DNA of 64,000 nt from Tolypothrix tenuis PCC 7101 (GCF_002368295.1 NZ_AP018248.1:4030767-4094766), one strand, 5' to 3'. Positions 36,742-47,460 are shown, counted from the first letter of the stretch. Notes: a model not told the origin generated them from the sequence alone. A program made the numbers and translations.

Positions 36742-38493
36742 TTACTCTCTGCTTTCTGCCTCATCTGTCGAGTAAAACTGTTGGGCGTAAAAACGGGCAT
36801 AGCGTCCTTCTTGAGACAGGAGGAAAGTGTGGGTACCAGCTTCCACTACCTGCCCTTGTTCTAGTACAAGAATGCAGTCAGCTCGCCGCACGCTGCTTAA
36901 GCGATGGGCGATAATAAACACGGTGCGGTTCTGCATAACTCGCTCCAGCGCTTCTTGGACAAGTGCTTCTGATTCTGAATCTAAGGCAGATGTGGCTTCA
37001 TCTAGGATGAGAATTCGTGGATCGTTGACAATTGCGCGGGCGATCGCTAATCTTTGGCGCTGTCCTCCAGATAGATTAACCCCACGTTCGCCTACCCAGC
37101 TATGGTAACCTTGGGAAAACTGGCTGATAAACGAGTGAGCATTAGCAATTTTCGCTGCTGCTTCTATGGCGGATAAATCTAATTCTTCCTGACCGTAACC
37201 AATATTTTCGGCGATGGTTCCAGAAAAAAGAGTAATATCTTGGGGAACAATGCCAATTTGACGACGCAAGCTAGTGAGTGTGACATCGCGGATATCGATA
37301 TCATCAATGAGAATTTCGCCTGCTTGCGGGTCATAAAAGCGAAGTAACAAATTAATTAAAGTCGATTTGCCCGCCCCAGAAGCACCAACTAAGGCAATGA
37401 CATTACCTGGTGCAGCGTGTAGATTGAGATCCTTGAGGACTGGCTGACCGGGATTGTAGGCGAAATTGACATGACGATACTCTATCTTGCCAGCAATTCG
37501 CGGTAGTTCCTTAGCATTCGGTTTTTCGCTGAAACTGGGCTGCTGCGCCATCAATTCAAATATGCGTTCTACAGAAGCCTCGGTCTGTTTGTACTCGTTG
37601 TAATTGCTAATCAAGAGGTCGATGGGCTGAATCAGTATAGCTACAGCAGCTAAGAAACTGATAAAGCCTTGAGGTGTCAATTGATTTTGCGAAATCTGCC
37701 ATCCGCCCAACAGAAACAGCAGCATAATGCTAACTGCTTCTAAAAAACCCACAACGGGAAACTGCAGCGATTTGAGTTGTAGAGCGCGATACTTAGCTTG
37801 GCGATGTTGTTCGGCTTCTTGATTGAATCGTTTGACCTCATACCCTTGGGCGGCAAAAGCCTGAACCACGCGAATCCCGCTAAATACTTCCGTTAGCAGC
37901 GCCGACAAATTAGAAACCTGATTTTGACTTTGGCGAGATAGCACGAGTAATCGCTGACCAAATGCGCCAATCAACCAAGCCATCAAGGGAGCTAAAATCA
38001 AACCAGCAAGGGTGAGTTGCCAATTCAAGTAAATCATGTAAATGGGAATGACAATTAACTGCAACAGATTGGAAAGAAACTGATGCGATAACTTGTCTAC
38101 AATCTCACCGACGCGATCGATATCTTCAGTTAACCGATAAGTGAGGTCTCCTGTCTGTGTAGTTTCAAAGTAATCTAATCCGAGTTTGTGCAAATGTGCA
38201 TAGACCTGCTTACGCAGATTTAAAACCATATTAAGAGCAGCCGCAATCATAAAGACATTCTGCCCGTACTGGCAAAGCCCTCGCAGCAAAAATACCAAAG
38301 TAGCTAGCCCCAGCCAGTAGGCAATCTGGTTAACATTACCCTGACCGACAAAAAAAGCCACCTGACCTGCTAGATAGGGCAGTGCTAGAGTGAGCAACAC
38401 AAATCCTAAGATGCAAGCGAATCCCCGAACTAACAGCAGCCATTGGGGCCACAGATAAGGTAACAGATGCCAGTAGCTAGAGCGGACTTTCAT
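36742..38493 (-). CDS. ABC exporter, fused membrane and ATPase domains (MsbA-like)
   Basis: A 583-residue half-transporter. Residues about 15-310 carry six membrane helices and 345-583 the ATPase, with Walker A GASGAGKSTLI, signature LSGGQRQR, Walker B ILILDEATSALD and the H-loop IIAHRLSSVRRAD. It works as a dimer. Substrate unknown; lipid or drug export is usual for the family. It lies 94 bp downstream of the TIGR03492-type gene on the same strand. Confidence 0.92.
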   Translation of the reverse strand: MKVRSSYWHLLPYLWPQWLLLVRGFACILGFVLLTLALPYLAGQVAFFVGQGNVNQIAYWLGLATLVFLLRGLCQYGQNVFMIAAALNMVLNLRKQVYAHLHKLGLDYFETTQTGDLTYRLTEDIDRVGEIVDKLSHQFLSNLLQLIVIPIYMIYLNWQLTLAGLILAPLMAWLIGAFGQRLLVLSRQSQNQVSNLSALLTEVFSGIRVVQAFAAQGYEVKRFNQEAEQHRQAKYRALQLKSLQFPVVGFLEAVSIMLLFLLGGWQISQNQLTPQGFISFLAAVAILIQPIDLLISNYNEYKQTEASVERIFELMAQQPSFSEKPNAKELPRIAGKIEYRHVNFAYNPGQPVLKDLNLHAAPGNVIALVGASGAGKSTLINLLLRFYDPQAGEILIDDIDIRDVTLTSLRRQIGIVPQDITLFSGTIAENIGYGQEELDLSAIEAAAKIANAHSFISQFSQGYHSWVGERGVNLSGGQRQRLAIARAIVNDPRILILDEATSALDSESEALVQEALERVMQNRTVFIIAHRLSSVRRADCILVLEQGQVVEAGTHTFLLSQEGRYARFYAQQFYSTDEAESRE

Positions 38494-38586
38494 AGTTTAA
38501 TTTTTGATTGTTATCCTTATCTTGATGATTGAAGTTTGCCAGCATCAGCAATTTTGTCAGGGGCTGGTCATAAATCTCAAATTCGG

Positions 38587-39912
38587 TCACAATCTCCTGA
38601 CAATTGATACCTTCTGCCCTCTGCCCGCTGCCTCCTGCCTTCTTGAATCAATTTCTCCTAGAGAGTTGAGCAAAAAGCGGGCTATTCTTTCAGATGCGCC
38701 GGGAGTGCCAAATCGCTCAGGGCCATTTTTTTGACATTTAGCGAGATAGTCTGCATCTTGTAAAGTCTCTACTACACGTTGAGCCGCTTGTTTGAGTGTC
38801 TCTGGAGTTGCTGGCCCAGTGCCAATGGTTTGAGCAGAAATGCCCAATAGCCGCGTTTGCGCTTCTGCAAATTGATAGGTAAATTGCGGCCCTTCGCCGG
38901 GAATTTGAATAATCGGTTTGCCGATCGCCACTGCTAAATCCACTGCCAAACCTGCCATACCAATGACGAGATTAGAGTGATATAAGATATCACTAAAAGC
39001 ATCTGAGTAACATCTAACTTCTACCAACGGTAATTCCTCAGCAGAACTTCCTGACAGAGAATAGGTAAGTCTGCCTTGGGATAGTTGCCAACCTTGACTT
39101 TGAGCAATATTTTCTAGTTCACCCATCAAATTAGGAACCAACGCAGCGCGAAACTGCAATCCAGATTCAGGCATCACCTGGGCAATTTCTTTCACCAGTT
39201 GCAACTGCAAACAAAAATTTCTGGCGGCTTCTGGCATTCGTGATCCAGGGAGGAGTGCGATCGCAGGGATGTTTGGTTTGAGGTGCAAGTCTTTGCCAGC
39301 CGGAACGAGGCGATCTAAGGCCGGAATACCACCAAACTTAGCTTTAGCTATACCTTGCCGTTGCAGATCGAACGTTGTATGGGCATCTCTGGTAAAAACT
39401 GCCAAACAGCGAGCAGAATTCAAATCGTGCCACAACAAAGGATTGATCCGCAATCGCCCTTCATACAAGGCAGAAAGACAAGAAATAAATGACACGAAAG
39501 GGCGCTTTGTTAAATAAGCAAATGTTTGGGAGACAAAATCCCCAGTAGCCATAATCAAATCGCAGTTAGGAGCATACTGCAAAACCGCTTGTAACTGTCG
39601 CCACGTTAACCCAACTAATCCCGATTGGAAATCTTTGAGTAAATAGAGGCGCTTCATGTAAAAGAATCCGCCAGAGGGCATAGTTTGTGTTGGGCCAATA
39701 ATCGGAATCTTCAGGCTGCGGTAAGCTGTTCCTTCCCCTACAATCGGCATTGCTGCCATCTCAATAGAAGGAGATAATTGCCGCAGGGTTTGAATAACAT
39801 GAGAAGTGTGGTTATCCTCTCCGTGCCCGTTACTAATAAACAAGATTCGTTTAGAAGGCATCTTGGTATTTGGATAAATCTGTTCTTTTTTGGCAATCCT
39901 GCTAGGTCTCAT
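38587..39912 (-). CDS. lipid-A-disaccharide synthase-related protein (TIGR03492 type)
   Basis: A 441-residue protein with a glycosyltransferase-B-like layout: FISNGHGEDNHTSHVIQTLR near the start, ALLPGSRMPEAARNF in the middle and a UDP-site-like GMAGLAVDLAVAIGKPIIQ near the end. This is the cyanobacterial LpxB-related family of unknown substrate. A Met 17 residues in (MPSKRILF) is an equally likely start. It is upstream of the ABC exporter, so a shared envelope role is possible. Confidence 0.8.
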   Translation of the reverse strand: MRPSRIAKKEQIYPNTKMPSKRILFISNGHGEDNHTSHVIQTLRQLSPSIEMAAMPIVGEGTAYRSLKIPIIGPTQTMPSGGFFYMKRLYLLKDFQSGLVGLTWRQLQAVLQYAPNCDLIMATGDFVSQTFAYLTKRPFVSFISCLSALYEGRLRINPLLWHDLNSARCLAVFTRDAHTTFDLQRQGIAKAKFGGIPALDRLVPAGKDLHLKPNIPAIALLPGSRMPEAARNFCLQLQLVKEIAQVMPESGLQFRAALVPNLMGELENIAQSQGWQLSQGRLTYSLSGSSAEELPLVEVRCYSDAFSDILYHSNLVIGMAGLAVDLAVAIGKPIIQIPGEGPQFTYQFAEAQTRLLGISAQTIGTGPATPETLKQAAQRVVETLQDADYLAKCQKNGPERFGTPGASERIARFLLNSLGEIDSRRQEAAGRGQKVSIVRRL

Positions 39913-40412
39913 GAGAGCAAACTAAACAGGAACCTCAATTGATCGAGAAAGCATTGCTGGTTTTGAAGATTATTGTAGTTAGCTGATTGATAGGGGCTTT
40001 CTCACATTTTTATTCAAAAAGAATCATACGATAAATTTGTAATTCATCGCATCAAGCGGATAGCAGCTCCATGAGGAATGAAGACCCAGCCGCAAGAACG
40101 TCAACCTAACACAACATTACAGGTATAGAGAATACCTTACACCAACTGAGGTGCGATCGCTTCTCCAAATATTTCTGCTCTGTAAGAGTTACAGCCGTTT
40201 TTATACTGCATGACTGGGTTAATTAATTTACACAGCAATTACCTCATTTTGGCTAATTATTTTGGCTCTTATAATATATTTTTTAATATTTTTATAATGG
40301 TTTTATTGTTAAGTATCGCTGTAAATTTAATAACAACAAAATGTTAATATGAGCATGAAAACTAATTAAAATCCCCGACTGATGATCTTATCAGGGATTC
40401 CTCAGCCAGGGA

Positions 40413-40483
40413 TTAACTGTTAACTGTAATATCTGTCCGTTGGAAGTTAGCGCTCGTTCGTTAGGACAGCAGTTAACAGTTAA
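40413..40483. repeat. 70-bp two-part inverted repeat
   Basis: TTAACTGTTAACTG pairs with CAGTTAACAGTTAA, and inside CTGTCC pairs with GGACAG round a loop containing GTTAGCGCTCGTTCGTTAG. It is a strong hairpin in an 1140-bp non-coding stretch (39913-41052). That stretch also holds a TCAAGAGTC..GACTCTTAA palindrome (40677-40745) and a solitary GTTTCAATCCCCTTGCGGGG at about 40839-40858, but no gene. Confidence 0.65.
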
Positions 40484-41052
40484 ATAAATTATAGTTTCTT
40501 TGATTAAAACTAAGTATAAATACCAACAAACACACTACTGGCTATGAATGGTTGGTAGTAGGATGTGTTAGCAGCGAGATTACAACATCCGCGCCAAAGC
40601 TTTTCTTGCGTTACAGCTTACTGAAATTTGTTCAGAATAGGACTTACGCAAGTGTCACATTTTTCTCGTTTAGGCTGTCAAGAGTCAAGAGTCAAAAGTC
40701 CAAAAAACCTGAATTTTTGACACTTGACCCTTGACTGTTGACTCTTAAACCAGAAGTTTGGTGTACCAGTTGCGTAAGTCCTGCAGAAATCAAATCAGAT
40801 TCCTATATTTTGAATTAGTGTTACGAGATTATTTGCAGTTTCAATCCCCTTGCGGGGTTGTAAAATGTTGAATTGCTATTTCAATCACAACTGAATTACA
40901 TAATTTTGAATTCACACTGCTACTATTATGTCAAAAAACTAATTGTTAACTATTCTATGTTTAACCTAACATAATATTACAAATCTACAATGATGACTGA
41001 AGATGTTGGAAATGAAGCTAAAATAGTTTCTTCAGATTTATTTTAATTCCTT

Positions 41053-41679
41053 ATGAAAGAAATATTACATCGAATTGAAAATTGGTTGAAAAATAATTTT
41101 TCTGAATTATTAGACACCTTAAATCCGGGAGCAACTGCAGAAGAAATTCAAGCGTTAGAAAAGCAAATACAAAGCGAGTTACCTTCATCATTTAAAGAAT
41201 TATATAAGTGGCATAATGGACAGAGAAGCGGAACTTATCCAGGATTATTTTACGGCTTAGAATTCTTATCCTTGCTAGAAGTATCTGCAAATTGGCAAGT
41301 GTGGGCGCAACTTGTGGATGATGATATCAATAAGCATATTCTCTGCCAATCTTATAGTCCGGGAAAAGTTAAAGAAATATATGCTAACAAGAAGTGGGTG
41401 CCTTTTGCTTTCGATTGGGGTGGTAACCATTTAGGAATAGATTTAGATCCAGGAGAGCAAGGGATTAGGGGACAAGTTATCAATTTTGGCAGAGATGAAG
41501 AAGTTAAATTTATTTTCGGAGATAATTTAGAATCATTTTTAAATTGGTTTATTACTCAACTAGAATCAGGAAATTACATTCTCAGTGCTGAGGAAGATAC
41601 AAAGAGTTTTAGTACTAAAAACCCTCAGATGATCCATTTTCTTGATTATTGGAAAGTGATTACTCAGGGCAAGCTTTAA
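41053..41679 (+). CDS. SMI1/KNR4-family protein
   Basis: A 208-residue protein with the SUKH/SMI1-KNR4 pattern: LNPGATAEEIQALEKQIQSELPSSFKELYKWHNGQ at the N-terminus and WVPFAFDWGGNHLGIDLDPG in the core. In bacteria many such proteins are immunity factors for polymorphic toxins, others are cell-wall linked. No toxin gene is adjacent, so an orphan immunity or a housekeeping role cannot be told apart. Confidence 0.88.
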   Translation: MKEILHRIENWLKNNFSELLDTLNPGATAEEIQALEKQIQSELPSSFKELYKWHNGQRSGTYPGLFYGLEFLSLLEVSANWQVWAQLVDDDINKHILCQSYSPGKVKEIYANKKWVPFAFDWGGNHLGIDLDPGEQGIRGQVINFGRDEEVKFIFGDNLESFLNWFITQLESGNYILSAEEDTKSFSTKNPQMIHFLDYWKVITQGKL

Positions 41680-41861
41680 TCAATTGACATCTCAAGAATT
41701 TTAAATACTAGTATTTTTTAGATTTGTCAATGGAATGTAACATAAATTACGATGAAAAGGCGATCGCATGATTTATATTGCGTCGCCAACCCTATCAAAT
41801 TATGGTGAGGTTTGATACTCCTCACCATCTGCATTCTTTGAAGACTGTATTGCAATCCAAA

Positions 41862-43919
41862 TTATTTCTTGGCTGTCAACCCCCTAGATTGCTCTACTAG
41901 GCGAATAAACTCATCTCGATAACCTTCCTGGTCTTCGCCCTTACCTTGAGTTGCCAATTTCATCACCAAATCATAGTTTGCATTTCCCTTATACTCAGAG
42001 TCACGTAGCAACATCCCAAAGGTAGCTACCGCAGCAGCAAATTTCAGGTTCGTGGAAGTTAGCTGTTCAACGCTGACATCATTATCTTGGATGGTTTGGG
42101 TAATTAATTGACTGGTATTTTCTTGGGGTAATTTATATCGCAGTTTCACCTGCATCAACTCATTGCTAGCAGTATCTGCTGGTTTGATAGCAGAAGGCTG
42201 ATATCGCAAGGGGTCTACTGTTGGCAGTTTAACATCGCTGTTAATGCCAGTAGGAATGATTTCATACAGCGCTGTCACAGAATGACCCGCCCCAATATCA
42301 CCTGCATCTTTCTTATCGTCATTGAAATCTTGGTTTTGCAGTAGGCGGTTTTCGTAGCCAATCAAGCGATAAGCCTGAACTTTCGCTGGATTAAATTCCA
42401 CCTGAATTTTCACATCCTTGGCAATGGTAAATAGAGTGCCCCTGAGATCGTTAACTAAAACTTTTTTGGCTTCCAATAGAGTATCGATGTAGGCGTAGTT
42501 ACCGTTACCCTTATCAGCCAGTTGTTCCATTTTTGAATCTTTATAATTGCCCGTGCCAAATCCCAACACAGTCAGAAAAATACCTTGCTCTCGCTTCTGT
42601 TCAATTAATCTTGTCAGTTCGGCATCACTAGAAACCCCGACATTAAAATCTCCATCGGTAGCTAAAATAACTCTATTATTACCAGACTTAATCAAGTTTT
42701 GTTTAGCTATTTTGTAGGCGAGTTCAATGCCCTCACCACCAGCCGTTGAGCCTCCAGCCTCTAAACGGTCAATTGCTGCCAAAATTTTTGATTTCTGACT
42801 ACCAGGCGTAGCAGGTAACACTAATCCCGCATTCCCTGCATAGACTACCAAACTCACCCGGTCTTCAGGACGTAGTTTCTCTACTAGCAATTTGAGGGAC
42901 TGTTGCACCAAGGGTAATTTGTTGGGTTCACCCATAGAACCGGAGACATCAATCAAAAATACTAGGTTGCTAGGTGGTAAAGTTTGACTTTCTAAACGTT
43001 TACCTTGCAAACCTACCTGTACCAATTTGTGTTGCGAATTCCAGGGAGCAACCGCAACTTCTGTAGTAACAGAAAAAGGGCGTTGGCTCTGCCCGCCGTA
43101 GGCATCGCCTTTTGGTTGTGGATAATTGTAAGTAAAGTAGTTAATCAATTCTTCAATTCGCACTGCATCCTTGGGCGGTAATTCTCCCTGAGTAATAAAC
43201 CGTCGCACGTTGCTGTAGGATGCTGTATCTACATCAATGGAAAAGGTGGAAAGAGGATCATTACTGACGCGGTGAAAGGGATTGTCATCAATCCGGTTGT
43301 AGTTTTCTGTGTTGAATCTACCCGTTTGTGGTTCAGGTGCAACCCTTCCTACATTCCTAACTGCTGAAAGTTTAGGGCTGGCGGGGCGGTTAACAACTTG
43401 CTCTTGAGCAGTTGCGCCAGAGGGAATCGTAGGGAGTGGAGGTATCAGTGTGGGTAAAGGTTGAGTCTTGCGATTGTCTTCAGCAGGATTGGTGTTACTA
43501 GCAGCATTCAATTCCTCTGTTTGTTGTTTCAGGGTTGCTAACTCTGGGGCGAATTCGGATTGCAAGCGTTGTAGGGTTTTGAGATCCGCTGGCGCAACTG
43601 TACTGGGATTAGTGGCTATTAGCTCATTACTCCGATTCACACAAGCATTTAAGACAGTGGCAAACTCAGTCCGAGTTATAGGCCGAGTGCCAAAGTTTTG
43701 GATGGAAACAACGCAACTATACTTTTGTACCAATGCTTGAAGTGATTGGTAGTCGGGGTTATTGGGTGGAATAGAGGCTGAATTTTGAGGAGTCTGATTA
43801 GCTGGAATCGCAACCGTAGGAGGCTGACGTAAAATTGCAATTCCCACTGATGGTATCAACAATAATATTGTTGCAATGCTGATTCGCTGCCAGATTTTGG
43901 ATGGAATCGGGTAAGACAT
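41862..43919 (-). CDS. exported von Willebrand factor A protein (YfbK-like)
   Basis: A 685-residue protein with an N-terminal signal anchor (ISIATILLLIPSVGIAIL) and a short region like half an SLH domain (ITRTEFATVLNACVNR). A coiled and Pro-rich linker follows, then a vWA core with intact MIDAS (FLIDVSGSMGEPNKL, GGSTAGGEG, ATDGDFNVG) and the YfbK-type C-terminal domain to the end. It is expected to act on the outer side of the inner membrane. Ligand unknown. Confidence 0.88.
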   Translation of the reverse strand: MSYPIPSKIWQRISIATILLLIPSVGIAILRQPPTVAIPANQTPQNSASIPPNNPDYQSLQALVQKYSCVVSIQNFGTRPITRTEFATVLNACVNRSNELIATNPSTVAPADLKTLQRLQSEFAPELATLKQQTEELNAASNTNPAEDNRKTQPLPTLIPPLPTIPSGATAQEQVVNRPASPKLSAVRNVGRVAPEPQTGRFNTENYNRIDDNPFHRVSNDPLSTFSIDVDTASYSNVRRFITQGELPPKDAVRIEELINYFTYNYPQPKGDAYGGQSQRPFSVTTEVAVAPWNSQHKLVQVGLQGKRLESQTLPPSNLVFLIDVSGSMGEPNKLPLVQQSLKLLVEKLRPEDRVSLVVYAGNAGLVLPATPGSQKSKILAAIDRLEAGGSTAGGEGIELAYKIAKQNLIKSGNNRVILATDGDFNVGVSSDAELTRLIEQKREQGIFLTVLGFGTGNYKDSKMEQLADKGNGNYAYIDTLLEAKKVLVNDLRGTLFTIAKDVKIQVEFNPAKVQAYRLIGYENRLLQNQDFNDDKKDAGDIGAGHSVTALYEIIPTGINSDVKLPTVDPLRYQPSAIKPADTASNELMQVKLRYKLPQENTSQLITQTIQDNDVSVEQLTSTNLKFAAAVATFGMLLRDSEYKGNANYDLVMKLATQGKGEDQEGYRDEFIRLVEQSRGLTAKK

Positions 43920-44320
43920 GGCTAACTTCTCACACTAATTCTGGTAATGCCGCAAAACTTCATAGAATGATGGCAACCCTGTTGAAATACACAGGATTGC
44001 TATTATCTAAAGTTTTTATTTATACCAATTAAAATGATGTTTGCAACAGATAGATCATTCGGAGGGCAAAGCAATGCCTTGCTCCTACAATCTGTCGCAT
44101 TCTTTTTTAAAATGGTAATACCTAGAATAATCTGAAACCCCTGAGGATTTGCTCACCGTTACAGTTTTGGTAACTATAAAATTGCGATAAATTGCGATCG
44201 CCAGTCATTATAAAGTTACTCTGAGATCGCGCCTTAACGGCCAAGAAGGGAAGAGGTTTTTCAACTCGGGGATAATACAATCTTGAAAAGTGATGTTCTG
44301 GAAACTATTGATTACTGGTT
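43920..44320. other. intergenic region with MITE-2-like fragment
   Basis: No gene is seen. At about 44041-44122 a block AGGGCAAAGCAATGCCTTGCTCCTAC, followed by CTGTCGCATTCTTTTTTAAAATGG, matches the end of the MITE-2 family (62727-62863). Confidence 0.5.
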
Positions 44321-44674
44321 ATGACCCTTCAAGTCTACGGGATTCCCAACTGCGGCACTTGCAAAAAAGCTGTGACATGGCTGCAAGCCAACAGCATTGA
44401 CTATGAATTTAATAACACTAAAGAAAATCCACCCACCCGCAAGCAGATCCAAAGCTGGGTAAAGTCTTTGGGTTCTGCTCCCATGCGGAATACCTCCGGT
44501 CAATCCTACCGTGCTTTAGGTGATGACAAGAAGACCTGGACAGATGAACAATGGATTGAGGCTTTTACTCAAGATGCAATGCTGCTTAAACGTCCGATTT
44601 TTGTCAAAGATGGAACAGCCTTAGCGGTAGGTTTCAAAGATGAAAAACTCATTCGCGAAAAATTAGGGTTTTAA
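44321..44674 (+). CDS. ArsC/Spx-family thioredoxin-fold protein
   Basis: A 117-residue protein, MTLQVYGIPNCGTCKKAVTWL, with the ArsC/Spx fold and a CxxC pair (CGTC). The C-terminal LLKRPIFVKDGTALAVGFKDE matches the ArsC/Spx/MgsR group. It could be a glutaredoxin-type reductase or a Spx-like regulator. No arsenic genes are near, so the arsenate reductase label is not supported by context. Confidence 0.85.
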   Translation: MTLQVYGIPNCGTCKKAVTWLQANSIDYEFNNTKENPPTRKQIQSWVKSLGSAPMRNTSGQSYRALGDDKKTWTDEQWIEAFTQDAMLLKRPIFVKDGTALAVGFKDEKLIREKLGF

Positions 44675-45240
44675 TCTCCATTGATCGGCGATGAATTTTT
44701 TCTAATCTAACGCACTATTTTAGTCTAGACACGCCAGTAGGTTGGGTTAAGCACAGCGCAACCCAACATTTGAACGCTTAAGCTAGATTTCGATGTTGGG
44801 TTTCCTTCTATCAAACCAACCGACAACTCTGGTGATAAATTCGGGTTATGATTTTTTCCCACAAATTATTACTCATGTTTTTTAGTATCTTTTGACAACC
44901 ACAGTAATAGTTATCTTTAAAAAGCCTACAATTGCTAACAAGACTAGTAATTTTATGCTAATCAACCTTGAGCTAATAAATCTTTTAAAGTCAGGTATTA
45001 TAAGTATTTTTTCTTATTTCAGGCTTCACTCAATATAACTTAATATTATTATTAGCAAAATTTTGATATTTTCATTTTTAGTTAACTGAATTAAACAATT
45101 AACTCTCAGCATCCTAAATTAATTGTGAAAAATATTCTTCAAATCGAACTAGAGAGCCGCAAAAAACATAGAGAGATGAGAAATATATACTTACACAATT
45201 GGTAGGGTTGCTTCATTTGTATACTTAGCAGAAATTTGTT
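44675..45240. other. intergenic region with GTTGGGTTAAGC palindrome
   Basis: No gene is seen. A dispersed repeat at 44738-44820 (GTAGGTTGGGTTAAGC.. ATGTTGGGTTTCC) has a related inverted copy at 47562-47632 after the patatin gene. The remainder is AT-rich and probably carries the patatin promoter. Confidence 0.6.
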
Positions 45241-47460
45241 ATGAAAAAGAGACAACAGGTTTTTGGTGGTATTATCTTGTGGGTAGTACTGGCATTCTTA
45301 GGTGTCGCTCTCCAATATTTCTACAACGTTTTACAATATATTTTCTTTCTCCGAGTACCTATCATTGTTGGCTTAATGCTGTTTTTCTTGCCCAAGGTTG
45401 CTGTTGACACTGGTTTATCACCAATGTTGAAAAACTTGTTTGTCCTGCGTGCTAATAATCAATTAATTTTAGTAATTGGAGGTGCAGTTTTAGCAGGACT
45501 TTCGACAATTCAAGTTTTGGATGTAATTTGGTATAACTCCCAGATTCGTTTTGATGTACCTCGGTTACCAGAAATTACAGCAATTCCAGAAATTATCCAG
45601 TATTTATGCGCTATCATCTTGAGTCTTCCTATTATCATCAAAGCGATTCAGCTTTCTAAAAAAGAAATAGAAACAGGAGATAAAAGCCAGGAATTTTGGG
45701 GAATTATACTCGGCATAGGTTTAGGTATTTTAGTGATAGTCACAGACTACTTTGCTAAGATTTTCTTTAAATCCAATCAATCTTTAAAACAGGTATTATT
45801 GGCATTAATCGATTTTTTACCGAAAAGGATACAAAAAGGTTATATAGATGAAGCTGGGGGTTTATCTTACGGTATTGCTGAAATGGTAGGGTTTTCCTTA
45901 CTGATACTAATGATTTATGGCTTTGGTTATATTATCTTTAAACCTCGTCCAATTACTAACAGATTAGAAATACCTGCGCTTTTTTATATCACTCTAATTT
46001 TGTCATTGATGGTTGTATGGCTAGGAGGAATTTCCTTCTTTAATGATGTGTCTCGCATTCCCACATTCTTATTATTCTGTGTTATTTCATCTGCATCTTA
46101 TAAAATTTTTCAAGTAGACCATTTTTACAAAATCTACCCATTAAAAAATAAATTGCCAAAACCGACAGATGAAAAATGGATTGATATTATCCATAAACGG
46201 CTAGAAAATCAACAAAGTGATGAGAAAACTTTAGTAGTAGTTTGTGCAAGTGGCGGTGGTATTCAAGCCTCTGGATGGACAACTCAAGTTTTGACAGGTT
46301 TACAAGAAGCAATTGGAAATAAATTTACCAAAGCAATTGGTTGGATCAGTGCAGTTTCTGGTGGTTCTGTGGGCACAATGTTTTATTTGGATAGATTTGG
46401 AGCGCAAGGTTATCCAGATAAATGTGAATTAGCAAACATTTTTAAAAGCGCTACAGAAGATAGTTTGGATGCTACAGGATGGGGGTTAGCTTATCCCGAT
46501 TTACTTCGTTTTATTGGATTACCTTTTGTTGTGCCAAAAGAAAAGGATAAGAATGATCATGCCGAAACTGAGCAAGATCGAGGTACAGCTATCGAAATAG
46601 ACTGGAAAGGAGAAATGGAAAATCCCGATGAAAGTTTAGGTAGCTGGAGAGAGAAAATTGACGAAGGAATCATTCCTATTCCTATTTTTAATGCCACCTT
46701 AGTTGAAGATGGACGGCGTTTTTTAGTTAGTCCATTGACTTTTAGTAAAGAAAGTCAGCAAGAAAATCGCACCTCTATAGACTTTAACAAGCTCTATCCA
46801 GAATATGACATTGATGTGACTACAGCTGCTCGATTATCTGCTACTTTTCCTTATATTTCTCCTGTGTGCTGTCCTAGTAAAGAAACCAATTGGAATTATC
46901 ATGTAGCTGATGGTGGCTACTTCGACAATTTTGGTATAGTTACTAGTATTGAATTACTGGATCAACTTTTAGAGTCATCTCACAATAGCCAAATCAAAAA
47001 AGTTATTTTATTACAAATAAATGCCTTTCCTGATAATGAGTTACCAAAACAAGAAGAAGGCGCTCCTGGATGGCAGATGGAAGTTATTGGTTCATTACTT
47101 GCTTTATTGAACGTACGTAGTTCTACACAAAATGGCAGTAATTCATTAAATATCAAACTTTTGAAAGATAAATATGAATGTGGTTACAATCATGCTGATA
47201 ACGAAATAAGGCTGCAATTTTTGAAGGAAAAATCTTGTAAAAAAGGGATAGAAATTAACCACGTTAACATTACATTTCCGCCTGGCAAGATTAGTCCTCC
47301 ACTTTCTTGGCAGCTAACTCAAGAACAAAAAGAAGCTATTCAAAATTCTTGGAAAGAGTGGGAGAAAAATAACTGTGATGTAATTACAAAAATCAATGAA
47401 GCTATCCCACCTGTAAAAGATATTCATTTAGAACATGATTTAGAATCATCTACAAACTGA
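45241..47460 (+). CDS. membrane-anchored patatin-like phospholipase
   Basis: A 739-residue protein. About six membrane helices lie in residues 1-300. The patatin domain follows: oxyanion loop ASGGGIQASGW, nucleophile serine in AVSGGSVG and catalytic Asp in DGGYFDNFG. It would hydrolyse acyl lipids at the membrane. The fusion of membrane helices to patatin is less common than free patatin. It is intact and transcribed alone toward the convergent cpeR. Confidence 0.85.
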   Translation: MKKRQQVFGGIILWVVLAFLGVALQYFYNVLQYIFFLRVPIIVGLMLFFLPKVAVDTGLSPMLKNLFVLRANNQLILVIGGAVLAGLSTIQVLDVIWYNSQIRFDVPRLPEITAIPEIIQYLCAIILSLPIIIKAIQLSKKEIETGDKSQEFWGIILGIGLGILVIVTDYFAKIFFKSNQSLKQVLLALIDFLPKRIQKGYIDEAGGLSYGIAEMVGFSLLILMIYGFGYIIFKPRPITNRLEIPALFYITLILSLMVVWLGGISFFNDVSRIPTFLLFCVISSASYKIFQVDHFYKIYPLKNKLPKPTDEKWIDIIHKRLENQQSDEKTLVVVCASGGGIQASGWTTQVLTGLQEAIGNKFTKAIGWISAVSGGSVGTMFYLDRFGAQGYPDKCELANIFKSATEDSLDATGWGLAYPDLLRFIGLPFVVPKEKDKNDHAETEQDRGTAIEIDWKGEMENPDESLGSWREKIDEGIIPIPIFNATLVEDGRRFLVSPLTFSKESQQENRTSIDFNKLYPEYDIDVTTAARLSATFPYISPVCCPSKETNWNYHVADGGYFDNFGIVTSIELLDQLLESSHNSQIKKVILLQINAFPDNELPKQEEGAPGWQMEVIGSLLALLNVRSSTQNGSNSLNIKLLKDKYECGYNHADNEIRLQFLKEKSCKKGIEINHVNITFPPGKISPPLSWQLTQEQKEAIQNSWKEWEKNNCDVITKINEAIPPVKDIHLEHDLESSTN

